Shown: positions 35,324 to 46,690, counted from the first letter of the stretch. The stretch: 64,000 bases of DNA from Neoceratodus forsteri (GCA_016271365.2 CM028129.1:1011729501-1011793500), one strand, 5' to 3'. Numbers and translations are program-made. The notes: generated from the letters alone by a model not told the origin.

Positions 35324-37990
35324 TCTAATTTTTCATATTTATGAGTGTCTGTTTACAGTCAGCAACTTGCTGTTTTACTCATTAAACTTTCCATATTTTG
35401 AATCCTGTTCGTATTTTTGCAGTTCTAACAGGACTTGGTTGATTTCTAATGTACTTGTTTTGTGTTTTCATCTGTCATTTCAAATTTGTATATTAATATA
35501 TTTTAAAGAGTGCTCTACTAGTGCTGCTTCCCATTCCAATTTTAAATCAAGTTCTTTACAAAACACCAGAGGGAGCTTTTTCAATATGTAATCATTGCAA
35601 TGCCTAATTTGGTGCTGAATATTTTTCTAGATTAATGATTTTATAATATTTTTTATTTATATATATATTATTTTGTTGACTGGGAAGGAGGCAGAGACAA
35701 TACTATTTTCATCCTAGTCATGGAGGTGGGGGGGGAAAAGGTGGGGATACAGGTGCAAACCAACTAAAAGAGAACCATAGTAAGCTGCTGGTGGTATTTT
35801 ATTGAATAATAAGGCAGTTATTTGAGTCTAATTCTTTCTGTGTGTACAACATGTTTTCAGCTCAGCTGTGTTAGTAGATGATCCATGACCAGTGAAAATG
35901 TCTTTTCTGACTCTTTTGTTAAATGAACACATCATTAATCTTAAGGCCGAAGAGTGCTTATGTGTTTGAATTACTGATAGTTTCAGAGAATTTCTCAGCT
36001 CCCAAATTTATTACTACAAGCACTTCATGCAGTCAACACTTCTTCAGGTGGAGAGCTTGTAGTTCTCAACCTATGAGCATATCAGCATGTATTCACGACT
36101 GCAAGTCAGCTGGGAAGTACCATAAATAAAGTTTCATTTTTCCAGGTGGGGTTTGTGCAGTTCTGAGTCCACAAATGCATCACAATATCCATGGGACTGC
36201 AAGCCCAGTAGGAATTATTGGAAATTATGAGTTTCTCTGGCATGGTAATAGCTAACAGTGGAGGGTGTGTAAATGGATAAATATTCACCTTCAATGCCCG
36301 ATCAAAACCTAATAATGCACTACATGCTCATACTTGTGCTCATATTTTTGTCCCTCAGACAATGCCGAGTGGAGGAGAGCCACTCCCACGTAAAAAAGGA
36401 AAAAAGAATGCACTATGTTTGTATGGGTGAAAATATAACAGTTTTTCAGCAGCATCCCATAAAATTAAAATGTGAACAGCCAGAGTGCAGGATGTGCCCA
36501 GTGCCATGGGTGGCAAAGCTTCACAAAGGCAGACCCCAGGAGTAGAAGAACATTAAAGTATTAGTAGCACCCTCACCTTCAGGATCAAATCACAGTGTAC
36601 AAAAGCAGAGCAGTAAGAAAATATGCACTAGTGAAAAAAGTTTATTGAATGTGCATACCTTTCCACGTCGTAAGTGGCACTAAAATGAGACTGTGACCAA
36701 TTGCCCATGCACTTTGAGGAATACATTCTCTTTGTCTGAAGACACCTGACATTGGTCTACCTATCCGGTATATTAAATAGTAGGGACATGTTCATATTCA
36801 TGATTCCTAACAGTAGCAATCATGTAGCTCAATTAAAGGGGACCAATAAGAAGGAAGAATGTATTTAAACAGTTATACATGGTGATTTCTCAAAGACATT
36901 CATACCACTTCAGTTCAGCACTGAAACTCAAAAGATCATCTTTTTATGAGAACAGAATGATATATTTTAAGCTAACCTATCTAAACACAAACCAGAAGGG
37001 TTAGTAACAAACCTGGAGTGAACACAATTAGCTTTACAGACTGCTCTGACTGGGAAGTGCAACAGCTTCTTCGGTCAGTCAGGGACCTAAGTGCTGAAGC
37101 AGCAGGCTAGACCAAAATGATGTCATCACTCTGCAGGCCTCACTGATAGGGACAGAAAAATCTTCACTGTTTTCAGTTACTGCAGTGCACATTAATAGAT
37201 GCCGATTTAAAGAAAACCACAAAACCAAACAGCATGAAAGTTTCAGGAAACACTAATCATGATTCAAGGACTTGAAGTCATGTGAATTTACGCTTTTATA
37301 AAAAAAAATATGGAAAGACTGGTTCATTTGATCTTTAAAAAATGATACCAATCCAAACTCAAAACTAAACTGTATATTTAAAAAAACTGGTGAGAGATTA
37401 AAAAACTTGTTAAAAAACATTTTGTAAGTAGTAATCAATATAGTCTTTCCTAAAGAAATGTAATTAAATCCCAGCATCTCAAAGCACCCAAAAGGAAAAC
37501 ACAAGGATTGTGCTGAAGCTAGAGAAAGTAGAAAACAGGAAAATAGAGTGGGGGAAGGAGAAGAGGGAGACAAACATTAATCTAATGATAAATGTACTGG
37601 ATTAAATGGGGACAAAGTTAACTGAGTTTTAGTAACTGAGAGAATCCAAAAATAAGAATTAAACAGCTAAAGTCCCCTAATATAATTATCTAACAGTAAA
37701 AGCTGCCCTATCCCAAAGATCCTCTTTCAAGTCATGGAGGCTATAGAGATTAGTCTGTTACAATATCCCTAGATATCCCTAATACTCATAGTAGTAGTAG
37801 TAGATTTATCCAGTTGGGCCCCTATCCCACAGGCTTAGAGTGCCTCACAATAAAAATCTTTACTGACATGAACACCTGATCATAATATTAGCCCTATTAT
37901 GATTAATAAAATACATTACCCATAAAATAACCAGATTGACATGTAGGTAGTGACAGATAACATTTATCAGAATAGGCAAAGCTAAACAGA
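35324..37990. other. Anonymous sequence
   Basis: About 2.7 kb of AT-rich DNA between two Harbinger elements. No gene or TE signature was recognised. A short (GTA)n run lies at about 37789-37804. Confidence 0.4.
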
Positions 37991-38668
37991 TGGGGTGGGA
38001 TATTCAAAGCAGTTGCACATGGCGCAAATGAGATGCACCTGTTCAAGTGCGGAAATGTGCCAAAGAGCGATATTCAGTGGGAGCCATTGCGCTGCGCAAA
38101 TCGCAGTGCTCCAATGTGCAACCCTAATGAATGTATGCACAAGTGCAGGGGGTGTAGCCATGAATAAGCTGTGCAGTGCGATATTCAACAGCAAGCAAAC
38201 GGTGCAAGAGCAGAGCAACAGGGACATGTCCGGAGCAAACTTGAGCCCAGAAAAAGAGGGAGCAAGCAAGGGACAGAAGCTTGCACCACAGGGAAGCAAT
38301 AGAGAGGGAGAGTGAGTGGGCAGGCAGGACAGCAGGAGGGGTGCAAGACCAAGACAGAGGTGGGCAGAAAGTGCAACAGAGTGTGGGACTGGGTGTGTGA
38401 CACTGATTGTGCCATTGTGTGTGAGCGACTGTGTGGGTGCGTGTGAGACAGGTGTGGGGGCAACATCAGCAGGGTGTGACTGCAATACCTGGCATAGGAG
38501 GGGCAGTGAAAGTGCCTGGACAGGTGGGCGGTGGAGGCCACAGCCAACAGGCCGCCAGCTGGGAACACCAAACACAGGTGTGCGCAAAGCGCAGGGGCAC
38601 ACGCAACGACACACAGCCGGTGATGCCTGGGGAGACAGCTGCCTGGGGGGGGCAGGACAGCCCAGGCC

Positions 38669-39870
38669 ATGGCCAGTGCCATCTTCCAGATGGAGGCAGT
38701 AATGAGGGGTGTGAGGAGGCAGGAGGTGGAGTGGTGTGGCCGTGGAAGGGCCTGTTGGTGGTATGCCTGGAACAGGTGATACTGTGCCCACACCACCTTT
38801 GAACAGTACAGTGATACAGAGATTGTGGGCCAGTACTGCCTGAACTGGGCAATTCTGAGGTAGCTCTGTGATCTGTGCAGTGATGAGATGCAGGCACCTA
38901 CAAGATGGAGCCACACTCTGTTGGTGGAGACCAAGGTCACGGCCGTCATGTGCCTGCTCGCCACGGGTACCTTCCAGAGACCAACAGAGAACACCACAGG
39001 CATAACCCAGACAGCCGCGTCATGGCTCCTCACACAATTCCTCAACACACTGCTGCCACATGCTGCAGAATACATCCTTTTCCCAAGCACAGGCAGAGAG
39101 TACAGCAAACATGCAGGAGTTCCACAGAGTGGCACGTATGCCTGGCATGCTAGGGGCCATCGATTGCACCCACATAGGCATCCGCACACAACCTGGCCTG
39201 GAAGGGGTAGCCTACATCAACAGGAAGGGCTACCCCAGTGTCGACTGCCAGATGATGTGCAATGCCAGGGGGTGCATAATCAATGTCTGTGCCACACACC
39301 CTGGTGGAGCACACGATGCCTTCATCTGGCACCAGTCAGCACTGTTCCACAGGTTTGAGAGTGGGGACCATCTCCACCAGCCACCTAGTAGGTGAGTATG
39401 CTGTTGGAATGGGCAGCCTGGCACAACAGGGCAGGGTGTGGGGGATGATAGGCCAGGGGCATCAGAGGGTGTTTCCAGGAAGGCAGGGGTGCAGCTACAC
39501 AGATCACCATGTTAACCACACATGTCAACACACAGGTGACAGCGGATACCCACTCCGGTCCTGGCTGCTCACCCCATATAGGTGCCTGTCGACCCCAGCG
39601 TAGAAGTGATACAATGAGGCACACGCCAGCACACGGAACATCATTGAGCATGTGTTTGGGCTGCTGAAGGCCCGGTTCCATTTCCTGGACAGGTCTGGTG
39701 GTGCCCTACAGTGCAGCCTCTCAAAGGCCTGTGGCCTATTCCTGGCCTGCTGTGTACTACACAACATGGCCACTGACTGTGGGATAGCTTTCGAGGTTGA
39801 AGAGGGGAACAGCAGTGGGGATGACATGGCCGCCAGGCCAGGTGGTGGTGGTGAGCAGCACCCCCCCGGG
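38669..39870 (+). pseudogene. HARBI1-like DDE transposase, intron-containing, broken
   Basis: N-terminal blocks TTFEQYSDTEIVGQYCLN, VETKVTAVMCLLATGTFQ and GITQTAASWLLTQF are followed, after a frameshift near 39085-39100, by FHRVARMPGMLGAIDCTHI (first catalytic Asp) and GGAHDAFIWHQSALF (second Asp). An apparent intron (GTGAGTATG donor at about 39390, CACACAG acceptor before about 39535) separates this from GDSGYPLRSWLLTPY. Next come YNEAHASTRNIIEHVFGLLKAR (catalytic Glu) and ACCVLHNMA. In-frame stops occur at about 38842 (TAG), 39601 (TAG) and 39607 (TGA, fitting CGA decay). All three catalytic residues are still visible. The start at 38669 is the first in-frame Met before conserved text. Confidence 0.88.
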
Positions 39871-40661
39871 TGAAGGGAACCCTGGCTGAACAGGATGGTC
39901 TAGCAGCACCGGGACACAATTGCAGAGGAGCACTACGGTGCACTCAGGTAGGTGAACATGACCACATGCACGTCCCAGGGATCATGGCACAGCATTCAGG
40001 CATGCAAGGGCAGGCCCCATGACAGTCACGGCTGGAGGGGAGCGTGGACGGGCATGGGACTGGACTCCATGGAAGCACCCCGTACAGCACTTCACACCCC
40101 ACCCACACACCCCCACACACACCCGCACACACACACGCATGGGCACCTACATGCGCATGCCCAGAGGCCACCACCGGGCATGTGTCAGATGCTGAACACC
40201 GGTGCACAGTAACAGCTGGCATTGTATTGGCATCATCATGCACATGCCACAGTGGCCAGCAGCTAGGTGTATGTGCTCAAGGCCTGTGTGTGGCGTCGAC
40301 CATGGATGCCATGTCCCTGGAATGCACATGCACACACCACAGCAATGTGCACACAGGGCAATGGCAGACAGCGGACAGGGAGGATGGCAGCTCAGGACCA
40401 CTGCACGGTCACACGGCTACTGCAGACACTTGGACGGCCCCACCGAGGCTGCCCAGCAGATGTGGGCAGTGTGATGGCCACAGGGGGTGTCTCTGACTGT
40501 CCCCCAGGGGTGTCACTGTGGGAATGTGACCGGTCCCTTGCAAGTGTCTGCAGGCTCTCGAACATGCCCGCTGCAGGTGTGCCCGGAATGCCCACAGCAG
40601 ATCCTGGTGTTGACACAGAGGGGGTCACATGACGCTGTGACTGAGGGGTGGAGAATGCACT

Positions 40662-42104
40662 CTACGGGGTCTGCGGTGGACAGCCATGCACCAAGGTAGC
40701 CAGTGGTGCTAGGCTGGCCATGACCGCAGTGGTAAGCAAATCCAGGGCTGCAGTTGTGTCCTCCTGCATAAGTGTGGTCTGGGCCAGGAGCTGTTCATAG
40801 TCCCTGTCGCACCTCCCTGCAGCCTGGTGCAGCTCTGTGTGGAGTGCACGCACCCCTGCCACGACCAGCACCTGTTGCTCCATGGAAGCCTGTAGCAGAC
40901 GGGTGTGCTCTGTCAAGGGGTCGGTGCCCTGGGGGGCATGGGCATTGCACCGACCCACAGGTGGTGCTCAACCCTGCAGCCCAACCCCCTGCCCTGATGG
41001 GTGCTGCACAGCGAGGCCTTCTTGGAGCTGCTCATTCTGCGGTGCACCGTCGGCGGCCACTGCTCCAGGCCCCCCTTTGACATCATCCGGCTGCCACTGC
41101 TGCCCCTCCAGCCGCTGTGCGCTAACCACCGCCACCCCCATAAGCCTGTGCCACATCGATGGCACTCACAGCAATGCTGGGTGTGGGGGCCAGTGGGTGG
41201 ACAACCACCACAAGGGCACCGTCTGCACTGCCATGGTGGGTGTGTGGTATGGGTGCCTCCCCCTGAATGGCAACACCACTATCCAGGATAATAGCCACAT
41301 CGTCATTGGTCCTGGACCTTACCCCGATCTGTGTCTTGGCATACTGGACGCCATGACTGGTATCATGCTGAAACACAGCCATGGCCTCATTCACAACCAC
41401 GCCACAGGCATCCAGATGGACAGTGGGGTTGGGCTGCCTGCGGTCTGGCCCCCAGACACTGTTGAATGTGGAAAGATGGTCCTCCAGGTCCAGGACCGCC
41501 CCCATGGTGGAATCCCCCACCCCTGCTGCTGCAAGCAGGCACTCTGGAGCTGAAAGGAAACACAGTTGCATTAGAGCCACTGGCACATACTCCTGCCCCC
41601 CTGCCCCCTTGCCTCAGGTGCTGCTGTATCTACCATGCAGTGATGGGCTGCCCCTGTCTGGAACCCGCTGCCGGGTACCGCCTCGATGGCGCTGCACCAC
41701 ATGGACACCGCCACCAACTCCTCCTGCGGCGACAGCTGTGGTATGTCAAGCTGTCCACCACCCATGGCAGCACATGCGGCCTGGATGGCAGCCACCTTCT
41801 CCTTAGTCCGCCTCCGGTGTGTGCCAACCTTCTTCTTGCACTCCTGTGCAGTCCTTTGATGGATGCCCTGCTGGTTCACGGCCCTGGCCACACCATCCCA
41901 TGCTGTTGACTGGGCCTGTGGGGTGCCTGTTGAGCCACTCAGGATAGGCTCCTGGTCCAGGTAGGCCTCGAATAGGGCATTGCTCTCTGCCCTCGTGAAG
42001 TTGGGCCTGCGCTTCCATGCAGATCCACGCCCCTCAACCTCCTCATGTTCTGTCATGCTTAGTCCTTTGGGAGTAAATGTGTGGTCAGTGATGGCTTTTG
42101 ACAC
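40662..42104 (-). pseudogene. Harbinger Myb/SANT-like DNA-binding protein gene
   Basis: Exon 1 (about 42104-41640) encodes KRRPNFTRAESNALFEAYL, AWDGVARAVNQQG and RTAQECKKKVGTHRRRTKEK, the Myb/SANT-like trihelix of Harbinger accessory proteins, which bind the transposon ends and carry the transposase to the nucleus. A strong acceptor TGTGTTTCCTTTCAG at about 41551-41565 suggests a second exon, 41550 to about 41180 (PECLLAAAGVGDSTMG..). A C-terminal helical stretch rich in Leu, Ala and Gln (LLQASMEQQVLVVAGV) is at 40958-40662. Joining of the last part is inferred. It is convergent with the transposase gene. Met at 42056 is an equally good start. Confidence 0.78.
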
Positions 42105-42147
42105 AAGTTCCTTGCATTGGTCTAACTCCTTTGAAAATTATGCCCAG

Positions 42148-42269
42148 TGTACAGTAATTAAGAAGAAGCTGCAATACATTAAGTCCTCCAGGTGCATAAG
42201 GTGAGAAGCTGATGACAAATGTAAACAAATTATATATAACTAACACATCAAGCTGGCTTCACAGATTGA
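42148..42269. other. Short anonymous spacer
   Basis: No feature recognised between the Harbinger right end and the SINE. Confidence 0.3.
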
Positions 42270-42478
42270 TTTTGCAAGGTAAGGAAAGGGAAAGGGGAAA
42301 TTGTTTAACCAGGATAGGCACACTAAGCTAGAACTTGTTTCCAGGTGTGTCCTGGGAGTACAAGGAAGATAAGTGACTTGTTTAAGGTCACACAGTATAG
42401 AAATGGCGACTGTTGGTATTCAAACCCAGGTCTCCAGGTTTGTAGCTTAGTGCCCTAAACCACCATGCTATATTGCCT
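42270..42478 (-). mobile_element. CORE/MIR-like SINE (same subfamily as 16997)
   Basis: Minus strand: head TTAGGGCACTAAGCTACAAAC, B box GGGTTTGAATACC, core GTGTGACCTTAAACAAGTCAC, then CACACCTGGAAACAAG and GGTTAAACAATTTCC. Order and wording match the + copy at 16997-17190 closely. Confidence 0.8.
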
Positions 42479-42671
42479 TCAAGTAGTTGTAGGTATGACC
42501 CTACAGCCTTATTTGCTATGTTATTGCCCTTTAGGCATGGAAGTTGTTATTTCCCATTGTGTGGTCTAATGGCTTCCAAATCTGGTAGAATGTATCCTCC
42601 TTGTCACGGGATGGGAGTTACATTTTTTCCAATTTTAAGCAGAGCAGCAGGTGCTGGGCCATTGCTGAATG

Positions 42672-42836
42672 ATTCAAAAACAAGGAAATCCCACATTCTG
42701 CCAACAAAATAAAGGGACTGCTCACCATCATTTCAAATAAAGTGCTTCATTTTATTTCAGGTGCCTTTCAGATGACATGATGGTGAGCAGTCCCTTTATT
42801 TTGTTGGCAGAGTGCAGGATTTCCTTGTTTTTGAAT
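42672..42836. repeat. 60-bp inverted repeat at L1 3' end
   Basis: Arms 42672-42731 and 42777-42836 match at 57 of 60 positions in inverted orientation, with a 45-bp spacer containing CAAATAAAGTGCTTC and TTTATTTCAG. Outer ends read ATTCAAAAACAAGG. The right arm continues into the minus-strand L1. It could be a 5'/3' inversion formed during L1 insertion or a separate foldback. Confidence 0.85.
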
Positions 42837-42839
42837 CTA

Positions 42840-44215
42840 TACTTACATATCCCTGCACCTGCCTCCATGTGCAACTTCTTTTTCAGATCTGCAACCATTG
42901 CTGAATGGTTGGAGGATCTGTTTGCCACCCAATTGCTGGGCAATGGTCTTCCTGGCATTGACTAATGCTATGGACTATAACCCCAAATCACTGCACACCC
43001 TGGATCTGGATGGATCTGCATCTAGAAGCAACTCTAGAGGGGATTTGGTCAGTTTGCAACCCAGGGTCTACTCCATGAGGTCCTGCACCCCATTCCAGAA
43101 AGGGGCACATTTGCAGCAGATTAATGTCATATGGACAAAAGATCCTTCCTCTGTTCCATACTTAGGACAATAGGGCAATTTTTCCAGGTAGATGGTGTAC
43201 TGTTTTTTGTAGGGACATATGCTCAGCACAGGAAGTTAAGCTGTACCTGCTGGAGCTTCTTACTCCTGGAGCAGTCAGCCAAATGTCGAGCAACCATTGG
43301 CCATACCTTCGAGGTGCATTTAATATTTAAATCAGATTTCCATTTGTACATGATGCCTTTACATCGAGGGGTGATCCTGATCGGGGATCATAAAATTGAT
43401 AGGTTTGGTACATGTTCGGGGCCTATATAGCTCCTCTTCAACTGGGGAGGAAAGCTTGGGGACTGGCCTATCAATAAAGGTTTTGGTGATGAAGTGTCTA
43501 ATTTGGAGGTATATAAAGGGTCCCTGGCATTCAATCTCCACTCACTTTGCAGATCACAAAAGGGTTTCAACATTCCTCCTTCATACAGCTGGCCAAGATA
43601 AAACAGGCCGTGCTTTTGTCCATTACAGAAGATCCTGTTGGAGAAGTGCAGAGTACTCAGTTTTATCTCTGATGGTGTCGATAATAGTGGAACTGGGGAG
43701 ATGTGGGGTGAGTGCTCTAGTCTGTTGTGGCTAAGGAGTCAGATGCGCACTGAGTTAGTGGTGAATGGAATGGAATGGATAATACAGGCATTACCAGTGC
43801 AGTTAGAAAAGCAGATAGACATTCTTTGTGGAAGAATTTGCACATTTCCTCCTCTTTCCAGGTTCATTCAGGCAACAGATGGTGGCCCTGGTCCCATATG
43901 AATGAAGGCCACCTGGAAGGATCAGAGGTAGTACTTAAAGTAGGCCAGTGCTCCACCATCTATATTTACAGGCATTTGCAGTAGGGCTCTGTGGATTTTA
44001 GCATTTTTCCCATTCCAGAAGAATTTATGTATCATGGAATCCAGTTGCTTGAAGAAGAGCCTGGGTATGTGGATGGGCAGGGCCTGGAATAAATAAAAAC
44101 AATTTGGGAGCACTGTCATTTTGACTACATTGATTTTGTTAAGTAAGGACAATGGGAGCACCTACCTGCCATCTTTCACAATCCTCTTTGAAGTAGTTCA
44201 AGAGAGGGGAGTAAT
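42840..44215 (-). mobile_element. L1/Tx1-type LINE, ORF2 C-terminal half
   Basis: On the minus strand: SPLLNYFKEDCERWQ, then LPLSLLNKINVVKMTVLPN, YLFQALPIHIPRLFFKQL and KFFWNGKNAKIHRALLQMP (43922-44215), the block after the RT in L1-type ORF2. Further on, RDPLYTSKLDTSSPKP/YLQIRHFI (about 43400-43520), and the Cys/His block FWNGVQDLMEY near 43080. Stops and shifts are frequent. The 5' part is absent, cut by the foldback element region at 44460. Confidence 0.8.
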
Positions 44216-44459
44216 TTTGTTTTTTGTATATAAGCATTTTTTTACTAGACCAACAACATACAGGAAGCAAGAACACAGTATAACCCAGATAACAACCAGT
44301 TCTATACATCTCCGTGCTAATGGTCAGTTAGTTATAAATCACATGTTATAAGAATAGGCAATAGAACAATAAAACAATAACATACATACCGGGACATCCC
44401 CTGTACCCCAGTTAAACCATTGACCATCCCATGTACAATATAAACTTAAGAACTGCAGC
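44216..44459. other. Anonymous sequence between L1 and foldback
   Basis: AT-rich text without recognised motif. Confidence 0.3.
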
Positions 44460-45920
44460 ACAAGTCACATTAAACTGTTTCTCAAGCTGATTGCTCTGGC
44501 ATTGTTTTTTTGTGCTGCTAATGCACTTCCAGCCACTATGCAATTCACTTCAGCTCCCACTCCAATGGTCATGTAACATATTTTCCCAAATGCATTTACA
44601 GTGCAGTACTGTGCTGTACATAATTCCAGCACTACGGTATCCGCCATCTTACCTTTCACGTAGCTTTGAAATTGACTGCCTATGCCACTATCCCATCTCT
44701 GACTCACTCACTCACTCACTCACTCACTCACTCACTCACTAAGTACTGTATATTATTTATTCAGTACTGTACTGTAATGTATGCTTAATGTACTGTATGT
44801 TGTATTTGCTTACCAACAGTACAGTACAGTGAGTCATCTCTGGGAGAATGGCAAACTGGAAGTACCTGTACAGTACAGTAGATACCTGTACTGTATGCAG
44901 CCAACCCCCTCCCCCCTCCCCCCCCAGTCGGTACCATCTCAATCACCCCTAAAAGTACTGTACCATAAAATGTATATTTTGTCCCTGGTGGTCTAGTGGC
45001 ACAGGTACTGAACAGTTCAGTAGTAACCCCCAAATCCCTGAATCCCAATCTTCAACACTGTACGTTTTACTTAATTTCCTGGTGTTTAGAGGTCCCTCCC
45101 ACAACCCCTCTCCATCCCGACAGGTAATATACCACCCCACTCTCCCCATCCCCAAAAGAAGTGGGCCACCGGCACAGCCCTCCTCTCCTCCATGGCCAGC
45201 AGCCCACTGGGAAGTTAATGAATGAGCGTGTGCACAGCCAGCACACGTTCATTCATTAACTTCTCAGTGGGCTGCTGGCCATGGAGGAGAGGAGGGCTGT
45301 GCTTGTGGCCTTCTCCTTTTGGGGATGGGGAAAGCAGTGTGGGATATTACCTGTTGGGGTGGGGAGGGGTTGCGGGAGGGACCACTAGACCACCAGGAAA
45401 TTAAGCAAAAAGTACTGTACAGTATCAAAGATCGGGATTCGGGGATTGGGGGGGGATACTACAGTAGTGTACTGCATTGTGTTACGGGACATGGGCAGGT
45501 GGCTGATTTTCTTTCTTTATCTCTGGCAGGCAGGTGATGGGGAGGTACCACTAGCCACCAGTGATTTATTTAGGGCAATCAGGTGGGGATTGGGTTCCTG
45601 TGACAGCTGTCAAAGCAGCGTGAAGGGCAGGCAGAATTTCCATTTTTTTCACACATGGCTAGAGAACTGGAGCTCAATTTCACTGCAGTGAAATTGGACT
45701 CCAGTTCTACAATACAGCATTTTTATGAGTTGCTTAATGTGTGCATTCATTAGTGCACTGCATTGAATAAGAGTTTTCAGTGAGCTGCAACTGATTAGCA
45801 GCTAACAGACAAATCATTAGGAAACTCTTATAATTCATTGCATCCAGAAGTGTACACATTAAGCAACTCACTGAAAAATGCTAAGCCAGTGAGTTGGAAG
45901 AACAGTTTAATGTGACTTGT
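44460..45920. mobile_element. Large foldback DNA element with nested palindromes
   Basis: Outer ends ACAAGTCACATTAAACTGTT (44460-44479) and its inverse (45901-45920) match perfectly over 20 bp. The core is a long palindrome: arms about 45018-45233 and 45241-45467 around the 7-base spacer ACAGCCA. Two smaller palindromes lie in the right flank: 45663-45708 (21/23 paired) and arms 45717-45777 / 45822-45881. Many TACTGTAC repeats and an (ACTC)n run (44701-44740) are inside. No coding. No clear target duplication; superfamily unknown. Confidence 0.82.
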
Positions 45921-46285
45921 ACTTTATCCCCCAAATCCCCAATATTTTTACCCATAGAGGCCACCCATTTATCCCACCCCTTAGAAAAACACGACAGGCC
46001 ATTTCTCCTTCAATACATCACTTTATAAAAGGAGAGGGGAGCAATGTGTGTGGAATAACTGGGTCAACTCAGTTGGAATATGCACTCCCAGATATTTGAT
46101 AGTCCACCATTTGCAGGCTCAGTGAGTTGCTTACCACTCACACTCTATTAAATTTCCCAGTTGACATCATCTCACCTTTTGTCCAAATTATCTTATGGCC
46201 TGACAAAGGCCATATTCATTGACTAGGGCATAAACTTCGGTGTGTACTCCTTCAGAAATAGAAGGCATGGTTGCATTAAGAAGAA
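45921..46285 (-). mobile_element. L1-type LINE ORF2 fragment
   Basis: Minus translation gives VNEYGL, IIWTKGEMMSTG (with a shift), TIKYLGVHIPTELTQLFHTH and CSPLL, matching the L1 region between the RT YADD block and the LGRIN/NKINVVKM block. The CSPLL..EKW part overlaps in homology with SPLLNYFKEDCERW at 44.2 kb. This is therefore a different L1 copy, or a duplicated segment, and not the simple continuation of 42840-44215. Confidence 0.55.
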
Positions 46286-46690
46286 GACAGTTGTTGACAA
46301 AGTAGGAGGATATTGCATTGTTGCGCTGTGGAAGAGTGTGGTGTCATCTGCATAGATATGTAAATTTTTTTTTGTTAATTCTTTGTTAACCAGGTAAGGC
46401 CCACTAGGCACAAGTGCCTGTTTTCAGGAGCAACCTGCAAGCACTCGGGTGGTTAAGTGACTTGCTCAGAGTAACATAGTATGCAAGTGGAGGCTGTGGG
46501 AATCAAACCCAGGTCTACTGTATATACCAAAGTCATTCACAGCTTGTTACTCTAACCTCTAGGCTATGCTGCCAGCCCAGCTGACACATTCCACTGTGCT
46601 TCAGGGGTTATTAATAAAAATATAGAACAGCAGAGGGCCATGGATTGGGCTTTGAGAAATTCCAATATTCAAGACAGCATAGTCTGAGTT
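46286..46690 (-). mobile_element. LINE RT fragment split by a SINE
   Basis: Minus strand: IGISQSPIHGPLLFYIFINNP (46590-46680), a relic of GVPQGSILGPLLFxIFINDL, then the SINE at 46368-46575, then LHIYADDTTLFHSATM (46320-46365) with the YADD pair intact. Spacing fits RT motifs of a CR1/L2/Jockey-type LINE. It passes into L1-type text near 46280, so the region is a mosaic and exact clade limits are uncertain. Confidence 0.55.
46368..46575 (-). mobile_element. CORE/MIR-like SINE inside LINE RT
   Basis: Minus strand: tRNA-like head with GGTTAGAGTAACAAGCTGTG, B-box-like GGGTTTGATTCCC, core TGTTACTCTGAGCAAGTCAC and CTGAAAACAGGCACTTG, ending CCTGGTTAACAAAG and an A-rich tail. It sits between the two RT motifs of the fragment above, so it inserted later. 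Confidence 0.72.

Larger units (their letters stand above)
37991..42147. mobile_element. PIF/Harbinger transposon with two decayed genes
   Basis: The element holds a HARBI1-like transposase gene on + and a Myb/SANT-like gene on -, the two-protein set expected of autonomous PIF/Harbinger elements; both are needed for transposition in that superfamily. The left end GGGGTGGGATATTCAAAGC and right end, reverse-complemented, CTGGGCATAATTTTCAAAGG are poorly matched but resemble the Harbinger ends elsewhere here. GC content is higher than the flanks. A CA-rich stretch lies at 40087-40140. Exact ends and target duplication are uncertain. Both genes are broken, so it is inactive. Confidence 0.8.

Noticed and set aside
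37982..38914. A 310-codon open stretch on the minus strand, rich in Cys, His, Leu and Pro
   Set aside because: Overlaps a second long minus stretch (38185-39189) in another frame and lies opposite the GC-rich Harbinger 5' region and transposase. No motif; judged antisense chance reading.
38185..39189. A 334-codon minus-strand open stretch
   Set aside because: Covers the HARBI1-like blocks on the opposite strand, which are the real signal.
40044..40496. 150-codon + open stretch with His/Thr/Pro repeats
   Set aside because: Low-complexity reading of the CA-rich spacer between the two Harbinger genes.
44701..44742. (ACTC)n repeat considered as a CRISPR-like or coding repeat
   Set aside because: A simple tetranucleotide microsatellite within the foldback element.
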